Assembly: GCA_002504525.1 (NCBI GenBank) | Contig: DATD01000026.1 | Coordinates: 82,239-146,238, forward strand | Length of the DNA: 64,000 nucleotides | Direction of reading: 5' to 3' | DNA from: Methanomassiliicoccus sp. UBA345 | GTDB lineage: Archaea > Thermoplasmatota > Thermoplasmata > Methanomassiliicoccales > Methanomassiliicoccaceae | Shown: positions 16,062 to 23,557 of the stretch, piece by piece | Numbering within the stretch: position 1 is the first letter of the stretch | Layout of the letters: each line of letters starts with the position of its first letter | Made by a program: the position numbers and the translations under genes | Notes under the pieces: model-generated | Seen by the model: only the letters and a program-made list of their open reading frames with translations | The model's database searches: none | Told to the model about the DNA's origin: nothing

Positions 16062-16814
16062 TCAACGCATCTGTTCGGCGATCTCAAGCACCGCGGCGGC
16101 GGCCTTGCTTTTTCTCGGCAGCTCTGTGAGGGGGCGGCCGGCGACGGCCAGCTCCTCCACCCGTTCGTCGTATGGGAGCATGGTCCAGCTCTCGAAGCCC
16201 GCTTCCTCTACGGCCTTGAACAGAGTATCGGGGAGGCCGTCCCCCGTCCTGCTGATGACCAGCATGCTGTGGGCGAACTGAACCTCCATCTCCTTGGCCA
16301 GCTCCAGAATGCGCCTCGCAGTTGTAAGGCCGACGGCGGTCGGATCGGACACCACCACCAGCATGTCCATGCGCTGGCATGTTCGCCGGGATAGGTGCTC
16401 CATCCCCGCCTCGTTGTCGATGACCACGTAGCGATAGCTGTCCATGACCTCGTCCAGGAAGGTGCGCAGGAGGTTGTTGATGTAACAGTAGCAGCCACGG
16501 CCCTCCTGCCGTCCCATTGTCACCAGGTCGAACTTCTCCCCTTCCATCATTGCCAGGCGCAGCTGGTACATCACGGCGTCCTGCTTGGAGCCTCCGCCCG
16601 AGATCTCGTCAGCCCGCTTCAGAAGGTCCTCGCGCAGCTGTCCGATGGTCCTCTCCACCTTGACGCCCAGCTTGTCCCCCAGGTTGGCGTTGGGATCGGC
16701 ATCGACGGCCAGCACGATCTCGCCGGCCCGTTCGCTCAGCGCCCGCACCAGCAGCGCTGAGAGGGTGCTCTTCCCCACTCCCCCCTTGCCGGCGACCGCG
16801 ATCACGTACGACAT
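16062..16814 (-). CDS. cooC: CO dehydrogenase maturation ATPase CooC
   Basis: A MinD/ParA-type ATPase that helps insert nickel into CO dehydrogenase and/or acetyl-CoA synthase. The 250-residue protein has the deviant Walker A GKGGVGKST (residues 9-17), VDADPNANLG (about 37-46) and Cys108-Tyr-Cys110 in EGRGCYCYINN, the CxC motif that binds metal at the CooC dimer interface. The frame is open upstream to 16991, but ATG 16814 gives the family N terminus MSYVIAVAGKGG and lies five bases after the stop of the methionine-synthase-like gene. Its presence implies a working CODH/ACS elsewhere in the genome. Confidence 0.9.
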   Translation of the reverse strand: MSYVIAVAGKGGVGKSTLSALLVRALSERAGEIVLAVDADPNANLGDKLGVKVERTIGQLREDLLKRADEISGGGSKQDAVMYQLRLAMMEGEKFDLVTMGRQEGRGCYCYINNLLRTFLDEVMDSYRYVVIDNEAGMEHLSRRTCQRMDMLVVVSDPTAVGLTTARRILELAKEMEVQFAHSMLVISRTGDGLPDTLFKAVEEAGFESWTMLPYDERVEELAVAGRPLTELPRKSKAAAAVLEIAEQMR

Positions 16815-16819
16815 ACGCC

Positions 16820-17839
16820 TCAGTCCAGCGAGCGGCTGCTCCTTATCTCTTCCGACACTTTCGTCAGGAGGTCGAGGACGCGGGACGCGGTCATCTCGTC
16901 CAGACCGCTCAGGCCGCACTGCGGCGTCAGGATCGACCGTTCGAGCACCAGCTCCTCGCTCAGCCCCTTGTCGATCAGTCCGCGGAAGCACTCCTCAGCG
17001 CGCTGCGCTACCGATGACACGCTCTCCCGGTCAAGCACTTCGGCATTGTTCGGTACGATGCCCCATGCTATGGCCCCGCCTCTCTCCATGTAGGCGGCCA
17101 CCTCATCCGGGTACAGCGCTATGGTGTGTCCATAGTCGTAGGCATCGAACGACAGGAGGTCGATGTCGGTGCTCATGACCAGCGGCCAATCGGTGTTGGC
17201 GCAGCAGTGCAGCCCCTTCGTGCCCTCCAGACCGGCAAGGACCTCGTTGATCCAACCGACCGCGTCCTCGCCGGACACCGACGCGAAGGGCGTGCCGATC
17301 AGGCTGAGGTACGGTTCGTCGATGAAGATGATGGTGCGGGAGCACTTCTTCCTAAGCTCGCGCTCCTGCCATCGGGCGATCATGTTGAGGTTCTTACGCA
17401 CGATCTCGCCGTACGCCTCATCGTAGAGGACCGGTTTGTCCTCCTGGTCGGTCATCTGCAGCCCCATGGACACCGGGCCGGTCACCTGCCCCTTGACCGC
17501 CACGGCGTTCTGAAGCGAGCGCGACATCAGCTCGTGAAAGCCGGCGAAGTTGTCCTCCTGCATGCTGAACGCGTCGACGTCCTCGGACAGGATGGCGGTG
17601 TATATCTCCTCGGGATCGTAGTCGCGAAGGTCGACCTGCACCTTCTTGCGCACGCCGTCGATGCGGACCCCGGGAAGCCGGGTGGCATACTGAGCATACA
17701 TGTTCTCCTGGAATCCGCGGTTCGGCAGCTGGGGCCAGATCGGAATGGAGGTTAGCTTCTCCAGTACAAGGTCGACCGCCCTGACAGGGTCGGTGTGCGG
17801 CAATGAGCCGATACAGCTGGGTAGGCAGTTCCAGGCCAC
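16820..17839 (-). CDS. Core (folate-independent) methionine synthase, MesB/MesC-like
   Basis: Resembles the C-terminal catalytic barrel of cobalamin-independent methionine synthase (MetE) without the folate-binding N-terminal half. Visible: the opening IGSLPH, the tract IPIWPQLPNRGFQENMYAQY, and candidate zinc ligands His211-x-Cys213 (LHCCANTDW) and Cys308 (TPQCGL), matching the HxC...C pattern of MetE. Core methionine synthases of the MesB and MesC families occur in Wood-Ljungdahl organisms and are predicted to take methyl groups from the corrinoid iron-sulfur protein. The cooC gene directly downstream and acsDC 5 kb away agree with that. TATA TCTATAAATG (about 17863-17873) favours a leaderless GTG at 17839 over the TTG at 17857. 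A uroporphyrinogen decarboxylase-like methyltransferase is the alternative. Confidence 0.75.
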   Translation of the reverse strand: MAWNCLPSCIGSLPHTDPVRAVDLVLEKLTSIPIWPQLPNRGFQENMYAQYATRLPGVRIDGVRKKVQVDLRDYDPEEIYTAILSEDVDAFSMQEDNFAGFHELMSRSLQNAVAVKGQVTGPVSMGLQMTDQEDKPVLYDEAYGEIVRKNLNMIARWQERELRKKCSRTIIFIDEPYLSLIGTPFASVSGEDAVGWINEVLAGLEGTKGLHCCANTDWPLVMSTDIDLLSFDAYDYGHTIALYPDEVAAYMERGGAIAWGIVPNNAEVLDRESVSSVAQRAEECFRGLIDKGLSEELVLERSILTPQCGLSGLDEMTASRVLDLLTKVSEEIRSSRSLD

Positions 17840-17966
17840 GTCCGATGAACCGGCCAAGCGGCATTTATAGATTTGGTGGCGGCACCTGGCCCGGGCGCTC
17901 CAGGCAATCGCGGGAAAGGGATTTAAACCATGACCTCAGCACGTCATAACGGAGGTGTCGAACATC

Positions 17967-18149
17967 GTGTTTGGAGTGATCCGGTTCTTCATCATGGTGG
18001 TGATGGTGGCGGCCATATCCATGGTCGTCTCTGCCGCGGTCGGCTGCATGTCGAGCATGGCCGCCAACATGGTGCCGAAGATGATGAAGAAGAAGAAATG
18101 CAAGGAAAAGATGGAAGAGAAGGAGTACCACGAGGCTCCCTACGAGTGA
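17967..18149 (+). CDS. Small single-pass membrane protein
   Basis: About 60 residues: one long hydrophobic helix (FFIMVVMVAAISMVVSAAVG), then a Met/Ala-rich stretch and a highly charged tail with KKKKCKEKMEEKEY. TATA ATTTAAA near 17920 and GGAGGTG (17951-17957) support expression. The Shine-Dalgarno position favours the GTG at 17967 rather than the overlapping GTG at 17955. It is divergent from the core methionine synthase. Function unknown. Confidence 0.5.
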   Translation: MFGVIRFFIMVVMVAAISMVVSAAVGCMSSMAANMVPKMMKKKKCKEKMEEKEYHEAPYE

Positions 18150-18174
18150 AAACCGTTCCGGGCACGTCGTCCGC

Positions 18175-18429
18175 CTAAGCGCGGCCGACCGCCACCTTTT
18201 CTTTCTCCATCTCCTCCTTGATCCGTGACACAAGCTCATGGCGGACCGCAGGATCCTTTGAAACCCGGTTCCGTATGATGCGCCAGTCATCCCGGCATGT
18301 TGCCAGGCTGACGTTCTCCCCCAGCACGTCGCGGATGCCGCGCTCCACCGCATCGCGGTTCTCTCTCGTTATAATGATGCCATCTGCTTCCAGGATGTCC
18401 CCCAGCCATAGTTCGCACTGGTCCGCCAT
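18175..18429 (-). CDS. Small hypothetical protein (84 aa)
   Basis: A soluble, charged protein with helical propensity (ENRDAVERGIRDVLGE, HELVSRIKEEMEKEK) and no transmembrane segment. No family is recognised. AGGAGG lies about 18 bases before the ATG, which is rather far. It converges with the small membrane protein gene. Overlapping frames on both strands look less protein-like. Confidence 0.45.
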   Translation of the reverse strand: MADQCELWLGDILEADGIIITRENRDAVERGIRDVLGENVSLATCRDDWRIIRNRVSKDPAVRHELVSRIKEEMEKEKVAVGRA

Positions 18430-18533
18430 GCCAAAGAGGTTGCGACCTCCTCCTAGAAGAAACCTGCCGTGGGTCAGCGGGATTGGCCAGAGTAGCGGGG
18501 TCGAAGCAGCTGTCCTTACGACGGTGAGATGGC

Positions 18534-18902
18534 TCAGTCCAATGGTATGGCCGCGGCGGTGGCGACCGCCTTCCCCCTCTCAGTGTCCTGCCGCCAGAAC
18601 TGCACTACTACCGGCACGTCAGAGCGAATGACGAGGCCGTACTCCGTCTCCAGGGGTACGGCTTCAGGGTCGATGAGGTCGTTGATACGGACATGGCGGA
18701 CCCGTCTGGCTCCCACCGTCAGGAGATATGGACCGACCGGCTCCCGGTGTTCGTAATACGCCCACATGGACACATTGGCGTCCTCGTCGCCGATATTAAG
18801 CAGGCAGACCATGTCGTAGCTGGTGCTCTCCGGCTCGGGGCCGGTGCTCCTCTCTGGCACCCTTCCGCCGGGGATCGCCCACGTCATGCTGCCCGCGATC
18901 AT
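18534..18902 (-). CDS. ASRT-family protein (sensory rhodopsin transducer-like)
   Basis: A 122-residue cytoplasmic beta-barrel-type protein. It closely follows the pattern of Anabaena sensory rhodopsin transducer (PF07100): TWAIPGG near the N terminus, then GPEPEST, VCLLNIGDEDANV, EPVGPYLLTVGARRVRHVR, INDL and SDVPVVVQFWRQDT. Away from rhodopsins, members of this family are thought to bind sugars or other small ligands. It starts on the last base of the FAD-oxidase stop (TGATG), so the two are translated together. There is no rhodopsin gene here, so a carbohydrate-related role with the oxidase is more likely than phototaxis. Confidence 0.85.
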   Translation of the reverse strand: MIAGSMTWAIPGGRVPERSTGPEPESTSYDMVCLLNIGDEDANVSMWAYYEHREPVGPYLLTVGARRVRHVRINDLIDPEAVPLETEYGLVIRSDVPVVVQFWRQDTERGKAVATAAAIPLD

Positions 18903-20113
18903 CACCGCCCCTCGAGCAGCCTGCTCATGTAGTCGGTCAGGAACACCCCCTCGGGATCGAGCTTCCTCCTGATGCGCCTGAACTCTGCCCACTTCGGATA
19001 CAGCGGCTCGAGCTCTTCCGCGCTGAGGCTATGCTTCTTCCCCCAGTGTGGCCGCCCCCCGTACCGGAGGAATATCTCCTCCATGTCGTTGAAATATGCA
19101 TCATACGGCAGCGTGTTGTTCTGATGCAGCGATATTGTCACGGTGTCGCGCCCGTGGGCGGTGCTGAGGTATGCGTCATCGGAGGCCACGTAGCGGTACA
19201 GCACCCTCCATCCCACCGTCCGGCGGTGATGCTCCATGACCCTCTTCCTTACCTCCAGGAAGCATTCCGGCCCCGCCTCGATCGGCATGGCATATTCCAT
19301 CTCGTCGAACCTCAGGGTCCTTTTCCGGGACAGCACCTCGTTGCTCCACCCCTCCCTCGCCATGACCAGCTTCGCTCCTCGTATGCGTTCCGGGCCCTCT
19401 CCCGGCGGATCGAGCATGCGAAGCTTCGCGCGATCGCTGCGGGGATACCAGTACATGTCGAGGTTCCTGCTGCCGCGGCTCAGCTCCTCCACCTGCCCGA
19501 AGCATTCGTCCATGGTGGTGCACCATTCCCTTCGCCGCAGCCGGTAGCGGGGCAGCAGGCGAAGCTTGAGGGCGGTGAACAGCCCCAGGGTGCCCATGGA
19601 GCCCCTGGCCGCATGGAGGATGTCCCTGCCTATCTCCTGGACCTCGCCGTCGGCGGTGACCATACGGCCGCCGATGAGCATCGTTGCCAGGTTCGTCAGC
19701 CTGCGCCCGGAGCCGTGGGTGCAGGTGGATATCGCCCCGACCGCCGTCTGCACGTTGATGTCACCGAGATTGTGGACTGCCAGTCCGACCTCGTTCAGGG
19801 CCCGCCCCATGTCGTCGAGGTCCGTGCCGGCGCCCACCAGGGCCCATCTTTCCTCGGTGTCATGATTGATGAGCCCGCACATGTTCTCCATGGACACGGC
19901 CACGTCATCGGTGGCGATGATCAGCGAGGACGAGTGCCGGCGTCCCATCGGGCGGACCTTAAGGCCTCGTCTCGCCGCCTGGCGGACGATGGCGCACATC
20001 GCCTCCTCGCTCCGCGGCGCCTCCACATAGCTGGGCCTGAAGCTGATGCTCCCTGACCAATTGGAGATCTCGGCGTCATTGGGGTGGAGGCTCCGCTGAC
20101 GGTCCGTGATCAT
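18902..20113 (-). CDS. FAD-linked oxidase of the sugar-1,4-lactone oxidase type
   Basis: A 403-residue flavoprotein. The N-terminal PP-loop FAD domain has VRPMGRRHSSS (the position of the GxGH(S) flavin segment) and VGAGTDLDDMGRALNEVGLA, AVGAISTCTHGSGRRLTNLA. The C-terminal domain has YVASDDAYLSTAHGRDTV and ends in KLDPEGVFLTDYMSRLL, the usual close of L-gulono-/D-arabinono-lactone oxidases. It would oxidise a sugar lactone or alditol, with the electron acceptor unknown in an anaerobe. The upstream open frame to 20410 is not coding; ATG 20113 overlaps the previous gene by four bases. Middle gene of a three-gene operon ending with the ASRT protein. Confidence 0.85.
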   Translation of the reverse strand: MITDRQRSLHPNDAEISNWSGSISFRPSYVEAPRSEEAMCAIVRQAARRGLKVRPMGRRHSSSLIIATDDVAVSMENMCGLINHDTEERWALVGAGTDLDDMGRALNEVGLAVHNLGDINVQTAVGAISTCTHGSGRRLTNLATMLIGGRMVTADGEVQEIGRDILHAARGSMGTLGLFTALKLRLLPRYRLRRREWCTTMDECFGQVEELSRGSRNLDMYWYPRSDRAKLRMLDPPGEGPERIRGAKLVMAREGWSNEVLSRKRTLRFDEMEYAMPIEAGPECFLEVRKRVMEHHRRTVGWRVLYRYVASDDAYLSTAHGRDTVTISLHQNNTLPYDAYFNDMEEIFLRYGGRPHWGKKHSLSAEELEPLYPKWAEFRRIRRKLDPEGVFLTDYMSRLLEGR

Positions 20114-20328
20114 GCCACCCTCTCCCTGGGCCCCATCACCGCTCTGACCTCGGTGAAGGCGTCGATCCCAGCGGCATCGGGGCCGATAAGGATGCGGCCT
20201 CCCGCTCCGTAACGGTTGCTGGAGAAGATGGCGAAGCCATCTGCCAGAACCTCGTTGGCGGGCTCGACGACCCTGAACATCATACCCAACATGAGGATGC
20301 CGACGAATGGAACGAAGCGACGGAACAC
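20110..20328 (-). CDS. Small membrane protein at the head of the FAD-oxidase operon
   Basis: A protein of about 72 residues with one hydrophobic helix (FVPFVGILMLGMMFRVV) and a short polar domain ending at the ATGA overlap with the FAD oxidase. The frame stays open to 20490, but a TATA-like element read on the minus strand around 20343-20363 fits a near-leaderless GTG at 20328. No family recognised; it may anchor or partner the oxidase. Confidence 0.45.
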   Translation of the reverse strand: MFRRFVPFVGILMLGMMFRVVEPANEVLADGFAIFSSNRYGAGGRILIGPDAAGIDAFTEVRAVMGPRERVA

Positions 20329-20387
20329 CGTGTTTTTCCACGTCTCGACCGATAGATAATCGTTCCTTAGGGGGGGTCGAACACGAT

Positions 20388-20396
20388 TTATACGGG
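20388..20396 (+). promoter_or_regulatory. TATA element for the unknown 527-residue protein
   Basis: GATTTATAC at 20388-20396 predicts initiation near 20418. This is downstream of the first ATG of the frame (20405) and upstream of the ATG at 20441, so it decides for the latter. Confidence 0.45.
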
Positions 20397-20440
20397 CGGA
20401 ATCCATGCAAATCATAGGGTCGGATGGCCCGGTAGGTACG

Positions 20441-22021
20441 ATGGAGAGGGAGCCGGACGTCAGCATATCATTGAAGGAGGGCGTGCTCAACCGGGCCCTG
20501 GCCGCATCGTTCTACGCCAACCAGGGGAACGGGCTGACGGACCTGCTCGCGAAGGCGCTGCAGTTGGACGGTTCGGACCGGGGGATGAGGCTGCTCGATC
20601 CGCCGATGGTGGTCTTGCTAGGCGATGACGTCGCGATGGCGACGTTCGGCGCGGAGGCATGGGCCATGCTGCTCGGCGTCCGGTTGGAGGCCGACGTGTC
20701 GGGCAGCGCCCGCATCCGCGCTTGGATCGAGAACGGGGAAGCGTTCCTCGAGGTCCAGGACATTGAGCTGGACATGATCGGCATGGGCGGTCGGGTCAGA
20801 GCCCCGCGGATCGCGGTGTCGGCGATGGAGCGCGCGCTGCGGGGAGCGCTGTCGATTCCGAGAGGAGGGCTGGTCAGGAAGATGCCCTTGCCTACCATCA
20901 CGATCCCGCCGATGTACCCGAATGCTAAGGAGCGGGAGATGCACATCACGTCCATGGCCGTGCACGAGGGGGCATTGGCTTTGGGCGCTTCGGCCTCGGC
21001 CGAGGACGCGTACGCTCCGCTGCCGGCCGCATTTCAGCGGGACGTCGTGGTCCGCCTCACCGAGCCGTTCCTGGAGCAGATGCTCGGTGAGGCATGGGAC
21101 AATGTCCCCCAGGTTGCCGAGGTGGAGAGGAGGATCGACGTCCCTGACGCGCGGTCATTGATCGACGTGGTCAAGGGGTCGGTGGACGTCATTCTCGCCC
21201 GAGGCCTGAGGAAGGACCGCATCAGGACGGACCGCTCATGGCTGGATGCGAACGCCATCATCCAGTACGGCTGCCCGGGACTGCGCCTGCTGGGCGGCAA
21301 CAGGATCGAGGTGTCGGGATGCCCGCTCCACATCAGCGCGCATCTACGGCCCCGGATGGAGGCCGCCACACCGCTAGGGGCATGGGGGCGGATCAAGGCA
21401 ACGCTGATGCCCTGGAGACACGATGATCGCGAAGAAAGAGAGGTTCTGGACCTGGCCGACCTGTCCGAGGAGCAGGACCTGCGCATCGTGAAGGCCACAG
21501 CGCGGCTGTCCATCGACGACGGCGCGCTGGCGGTCAAGATCGAGGACCTCGATATCGATGTGGATCTGGACTGGGGGCTCCCGAGCGACGTGCTGGAGAA
21601 GGTGTCCGGCTGGATCATAGAGCAGGCCGCGGAAATGTTCCCAGCAGTGAAGATGCGCCTTCCGCTCGAGACCTTCATGATCCCGGTGCTGGGGGTCGCG
21701 CCCTCCATCCAGCTGGACAGCCTGGATGGCGGGGAAGGCTACCTTGAAGTGCACGCCGGCCTCACCTTCACCGAGGTGCCTCCTCCCATTTCACCGCTGC
21801 CCAGGTTCACGGCCGACAAGCAGCTGAAGCTGGTGCATCGCGACGATTGCCCGTCCACGCACCTCGTTCCCGAGACCGCCAAGGTCGGATACTTCAGCCT
21901 GTACGACGCTATCTCCGACGGCTACCGCGGCTGCCCGGAATGCCTTTCCATATATCGGAACGCGGCCGTGCCAGAAGGAGACGGGACCGGAGCGGTCGTC
22001 AGGCAGGTCCTGAAGAGATGA
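20441..22021 (+). CDS. Unknown protein, possible tandem lipid-binding (TULIP-like) domains with C-terminal zinc motif
   Basis: About 526 residues, no signal peptide or membrane helix. Two similar openings, VSISLKEGVLNRALAASF near the N terminus and VVVRLTEPFLEQMLGEAW in the second half of the first 230 residues, start long stretches of alternating beta strands with amphipathic helices. Both halves contain strand-rich LEVQDIELDMIG- and IEDLDIDVDLDW-like segments, as in BPI/SMP-type lipid-binding folds. The C terminus has VHRDDC followed about 35 residues later by GYRGCPEC, resembling the Cys/His arrangement of Ada-type metal-binding repeats. The fold assignment is a guess from pattern; function unknown. 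It is divergent from the FAD-oxidase operon. Confidence 0.55.
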   Translation: MEREPDVSISLKEGVLNRALAASFYANQGNGLTDLLAKALQLDGSDRGMRLLDPPMVVLLGDDVAMATFGAEAWAMLLGVRLEADVSGSARIRAWIENGEAFLEVQDIELDMIGMGGRVRAPRIAVSAMERALRGALSIPRGGLVRKMPLPTITIPPMYPNAKEREMHITSMAVHEGALALGASASAEDAYAPLPAAFQRDVVVRLTEPFLEQMLGEAWDNVPQVAEVERRIDVPDARSLIDVVKGSVDVILARGLRKDRIRTDRSWLDANAIIQYGCPGLRLLGGNRIEVSGCPLHISAHLRPRMEAATPLGAWGRIKATLMPWRHDDREEREVLDLADLSEEQDLRIVKATARLSIDDGALAVKIEDLDIDVDLDWGLPSDVLEKVSGWIIEQAAEMFPAVKMRLPLETFMIPVLGVAPSIQLDSLDGGEGYLEVHAGLTFTEVPPPISPLPRFTADKQLKLVHRDDCPSTHLVPETAKVGYFSLYDAISDGYRGCPECLSIYRNAAVPEGDGTGAVVRQVLKR

Positions 22022-22080
22022 CGGACGAGGCTGGGTCGCCGGCCTGTGAGGGCGGACGTTCAGCAGGACGCCCTCACGCG

Positions 22081-22686
22081 TCAGCTTCGATGCCTGCGGC
22101 AGGCGGGCCCTAATACATCGGCCCTGATGTCAAAGCCGACCACGTGGCTCAACAACCCCGGGCCTTCCTTGCCGAGGCGGCGACGGATCACTTCATCGGC
22201 CAGCACGGACGGGCTCGCCGACGTAACGTTGGCGATGCCTTCGGTGCCGTAGAGGAAAGGGAACTCCACCTCCGGCAGGACCACGCGCGGCTCGCTGTCG
22301 GGAAGAACATTGCGGTACAGCACAAAGTCGTCCGACAGGAAGTGGACGTGCTCCTTTCCCTTCAGCGCCTCGGCCCGGTGGGGAGGCAGCCATTCCCCTA
22401 TCAGGTTCCCACGGCCGTCCCGGAGCTGCAGCAGGCTGGGCGCCAGCCTTATCACGCTGCTGTTGCGGTCGAGCACCAGAACGTACTGCTCCTCCCTCTC
22501 CAGGACGTGCCAGAATCCTTCGTTGCTCAACGGCATGAGCCCGCCCAGAGCGCCCTCCTGCTCCGACCGCCGCTCGGCACCGATGACCTCGTCACGGAAG
22601 TCCCCGGTGAGGTGCGCCTTCGCCCTAAGGCCGCTCATCAGCTCGAGGCGCTCCTCGACCGCCCTGAGGACATCCTCCCTGAGCAC
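22081..22686 (-). CDS. Hypothetical protein (201 aa)
   Basis: A soluble protein with a helical N terminus (LREDVLRAVEERLELMSGLRAK), a middle with a repeated strand pattern (EEQYVLVLDRNSSVIRL) and no recognised family. A TATA-like CATAAGTACG around 22707-22716 sits 25 bases before the GTG at 22686, which would be leaderless. It lies downstream of the histidine phosphatase gene on the same strand but has its own promoter. Confidence 0.55.
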   Translation of the reverse strand: MLREDVLRAVEERLELMSGLRAKAHLTGDFRDEVIGAERRSEQEGALGGLMPLSNEGFWHVLEREEQYVLVLDRNSSVIRLAPSLLQLRDGRGNLIGEWLPPHRAEALKGKEHVHFLSDDFVLYRNVLPDSEPRVVLPEVEFPFLYGTEGIANVTSASPSVLADEVIRRRLGKEGPGLLSHVVGFDIRADVLGPACRRHRS

Positions 22687-22736
22687 GAATCAGGTTGAGA
22701 AAACCTCGTACTTATGGATTGCCGGCCCTGGCCGCC

Positions 22737-23426
22737 TCAGGCCCGCCTTCCGTTCACCATGGTGAACAGTGACTCGGACGAACGGTACGAGGCCACGACG
22801 TCGGCACCGTCCGTTCGGAACAGGATGCCGTCCATGAACGGGGGCCAGCCGACGTCCTCGTAGCGCAGGCCGAACAGTTCCTCGCGCAGCAGGCTTATCT
22901 CCCAGTCGTGGGAGACATGGATGTCCAGGCGATCCGCTCCTCCGTCCTCGGACAGCTTCGATACTATGGGCGCCATGACCATATCCGCCGCCGTCGCGGT
23001 GTCTAGGATCCACTCGCTGTCGAGGCCTCCGTCGAACCATTCACGGATGAACCCCTTTCCGATCTGAGCGGCCCTTGTCAGGCAGGAGTCGTCCTTGAGG
23101 TACGGGGCGCACAGGTTCCGCTCCGGGCCGGTGAGAGATACCGCGGTCCCGTTGCCCTCCAGTCCACGCATCATCGACTCTGCGGTCTGCCGGCACCGAA
23201 GAGCAGGGCTGTGGAACAGCCTGACCGTGGAGAACTTTTCGAGGGCGGAGCCGAAACGTTGAGCGTCCGACATCCCCTCGTCGGTCAGACCGACCTCCAG
23301 GCTGCGCTGCAGGTCCGTGATCGGGTGGCGGGCGGCATGCCTGACGATCACGGCGCAGGGGCCGTTCCCGTTCATCCTTTCCAGCGCTGCCAGAACTTCC
23401 GAGCCGTACATGATCTTACCATCCAT
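22737..23426 (-). CDS. Histidine phosphatase superfamily protein
   Basis: A 229-residue member of the phosphoglycerate-mutase-like phosphatases. The catalytic VRHAARHP (RHA motif, about residues 24-31) follows a short N-terminal helix. Other visible elements are GLTDEGMSDAQRFG, FHSPALRCRQTAESM and IHVSHDWEISLL, the last giving the second catalytic histidine. It hydrolyses a phosphomonoester via a phosphohistidine; the substrate cannot be told. Single gene with a predicted near-leaderless start. Confidence 0.8.
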   Translation of the reverse strand: MDGKIMYGSEVLAALERMNGNGPCAVIVRHAARHPITDLQRSLEVGLTDEGMSDAQRFGSALEKFSTVRLFHSPALRCRQTAESMMRGLEGNGTAVSLTGPERNLCAPYLKDDSCLTRAAQIGKGFIREWFDGGLDSEWILDTATAADMVMAPIVSKLSEDGGADRLDIHVSHDWEISLLREELFGLRYEDVGWPPFMDGILFRTDGADVVASYRSSESLFTMVNGRRA

Positions 23427-23557
23427 CCATCAAACGGTCCGGACATAAGTCTGTTTTGCACAGCGGTTAGACAACAATGGGGCAAGGGAGCATCTAATGA
23501 CTACGGCCCTCGTAAAGAAAAGAATGAAAAGGGAGGCTGAAGCCTCGTTGTCGGCGC

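Noticed and set aside
16820..17839. Full cobalamin-independent methionine synthase (MetE)
   Set aside because: At about 340 residues it lacks the N-terminal folate-binding half; only the catalytic barrel is present.
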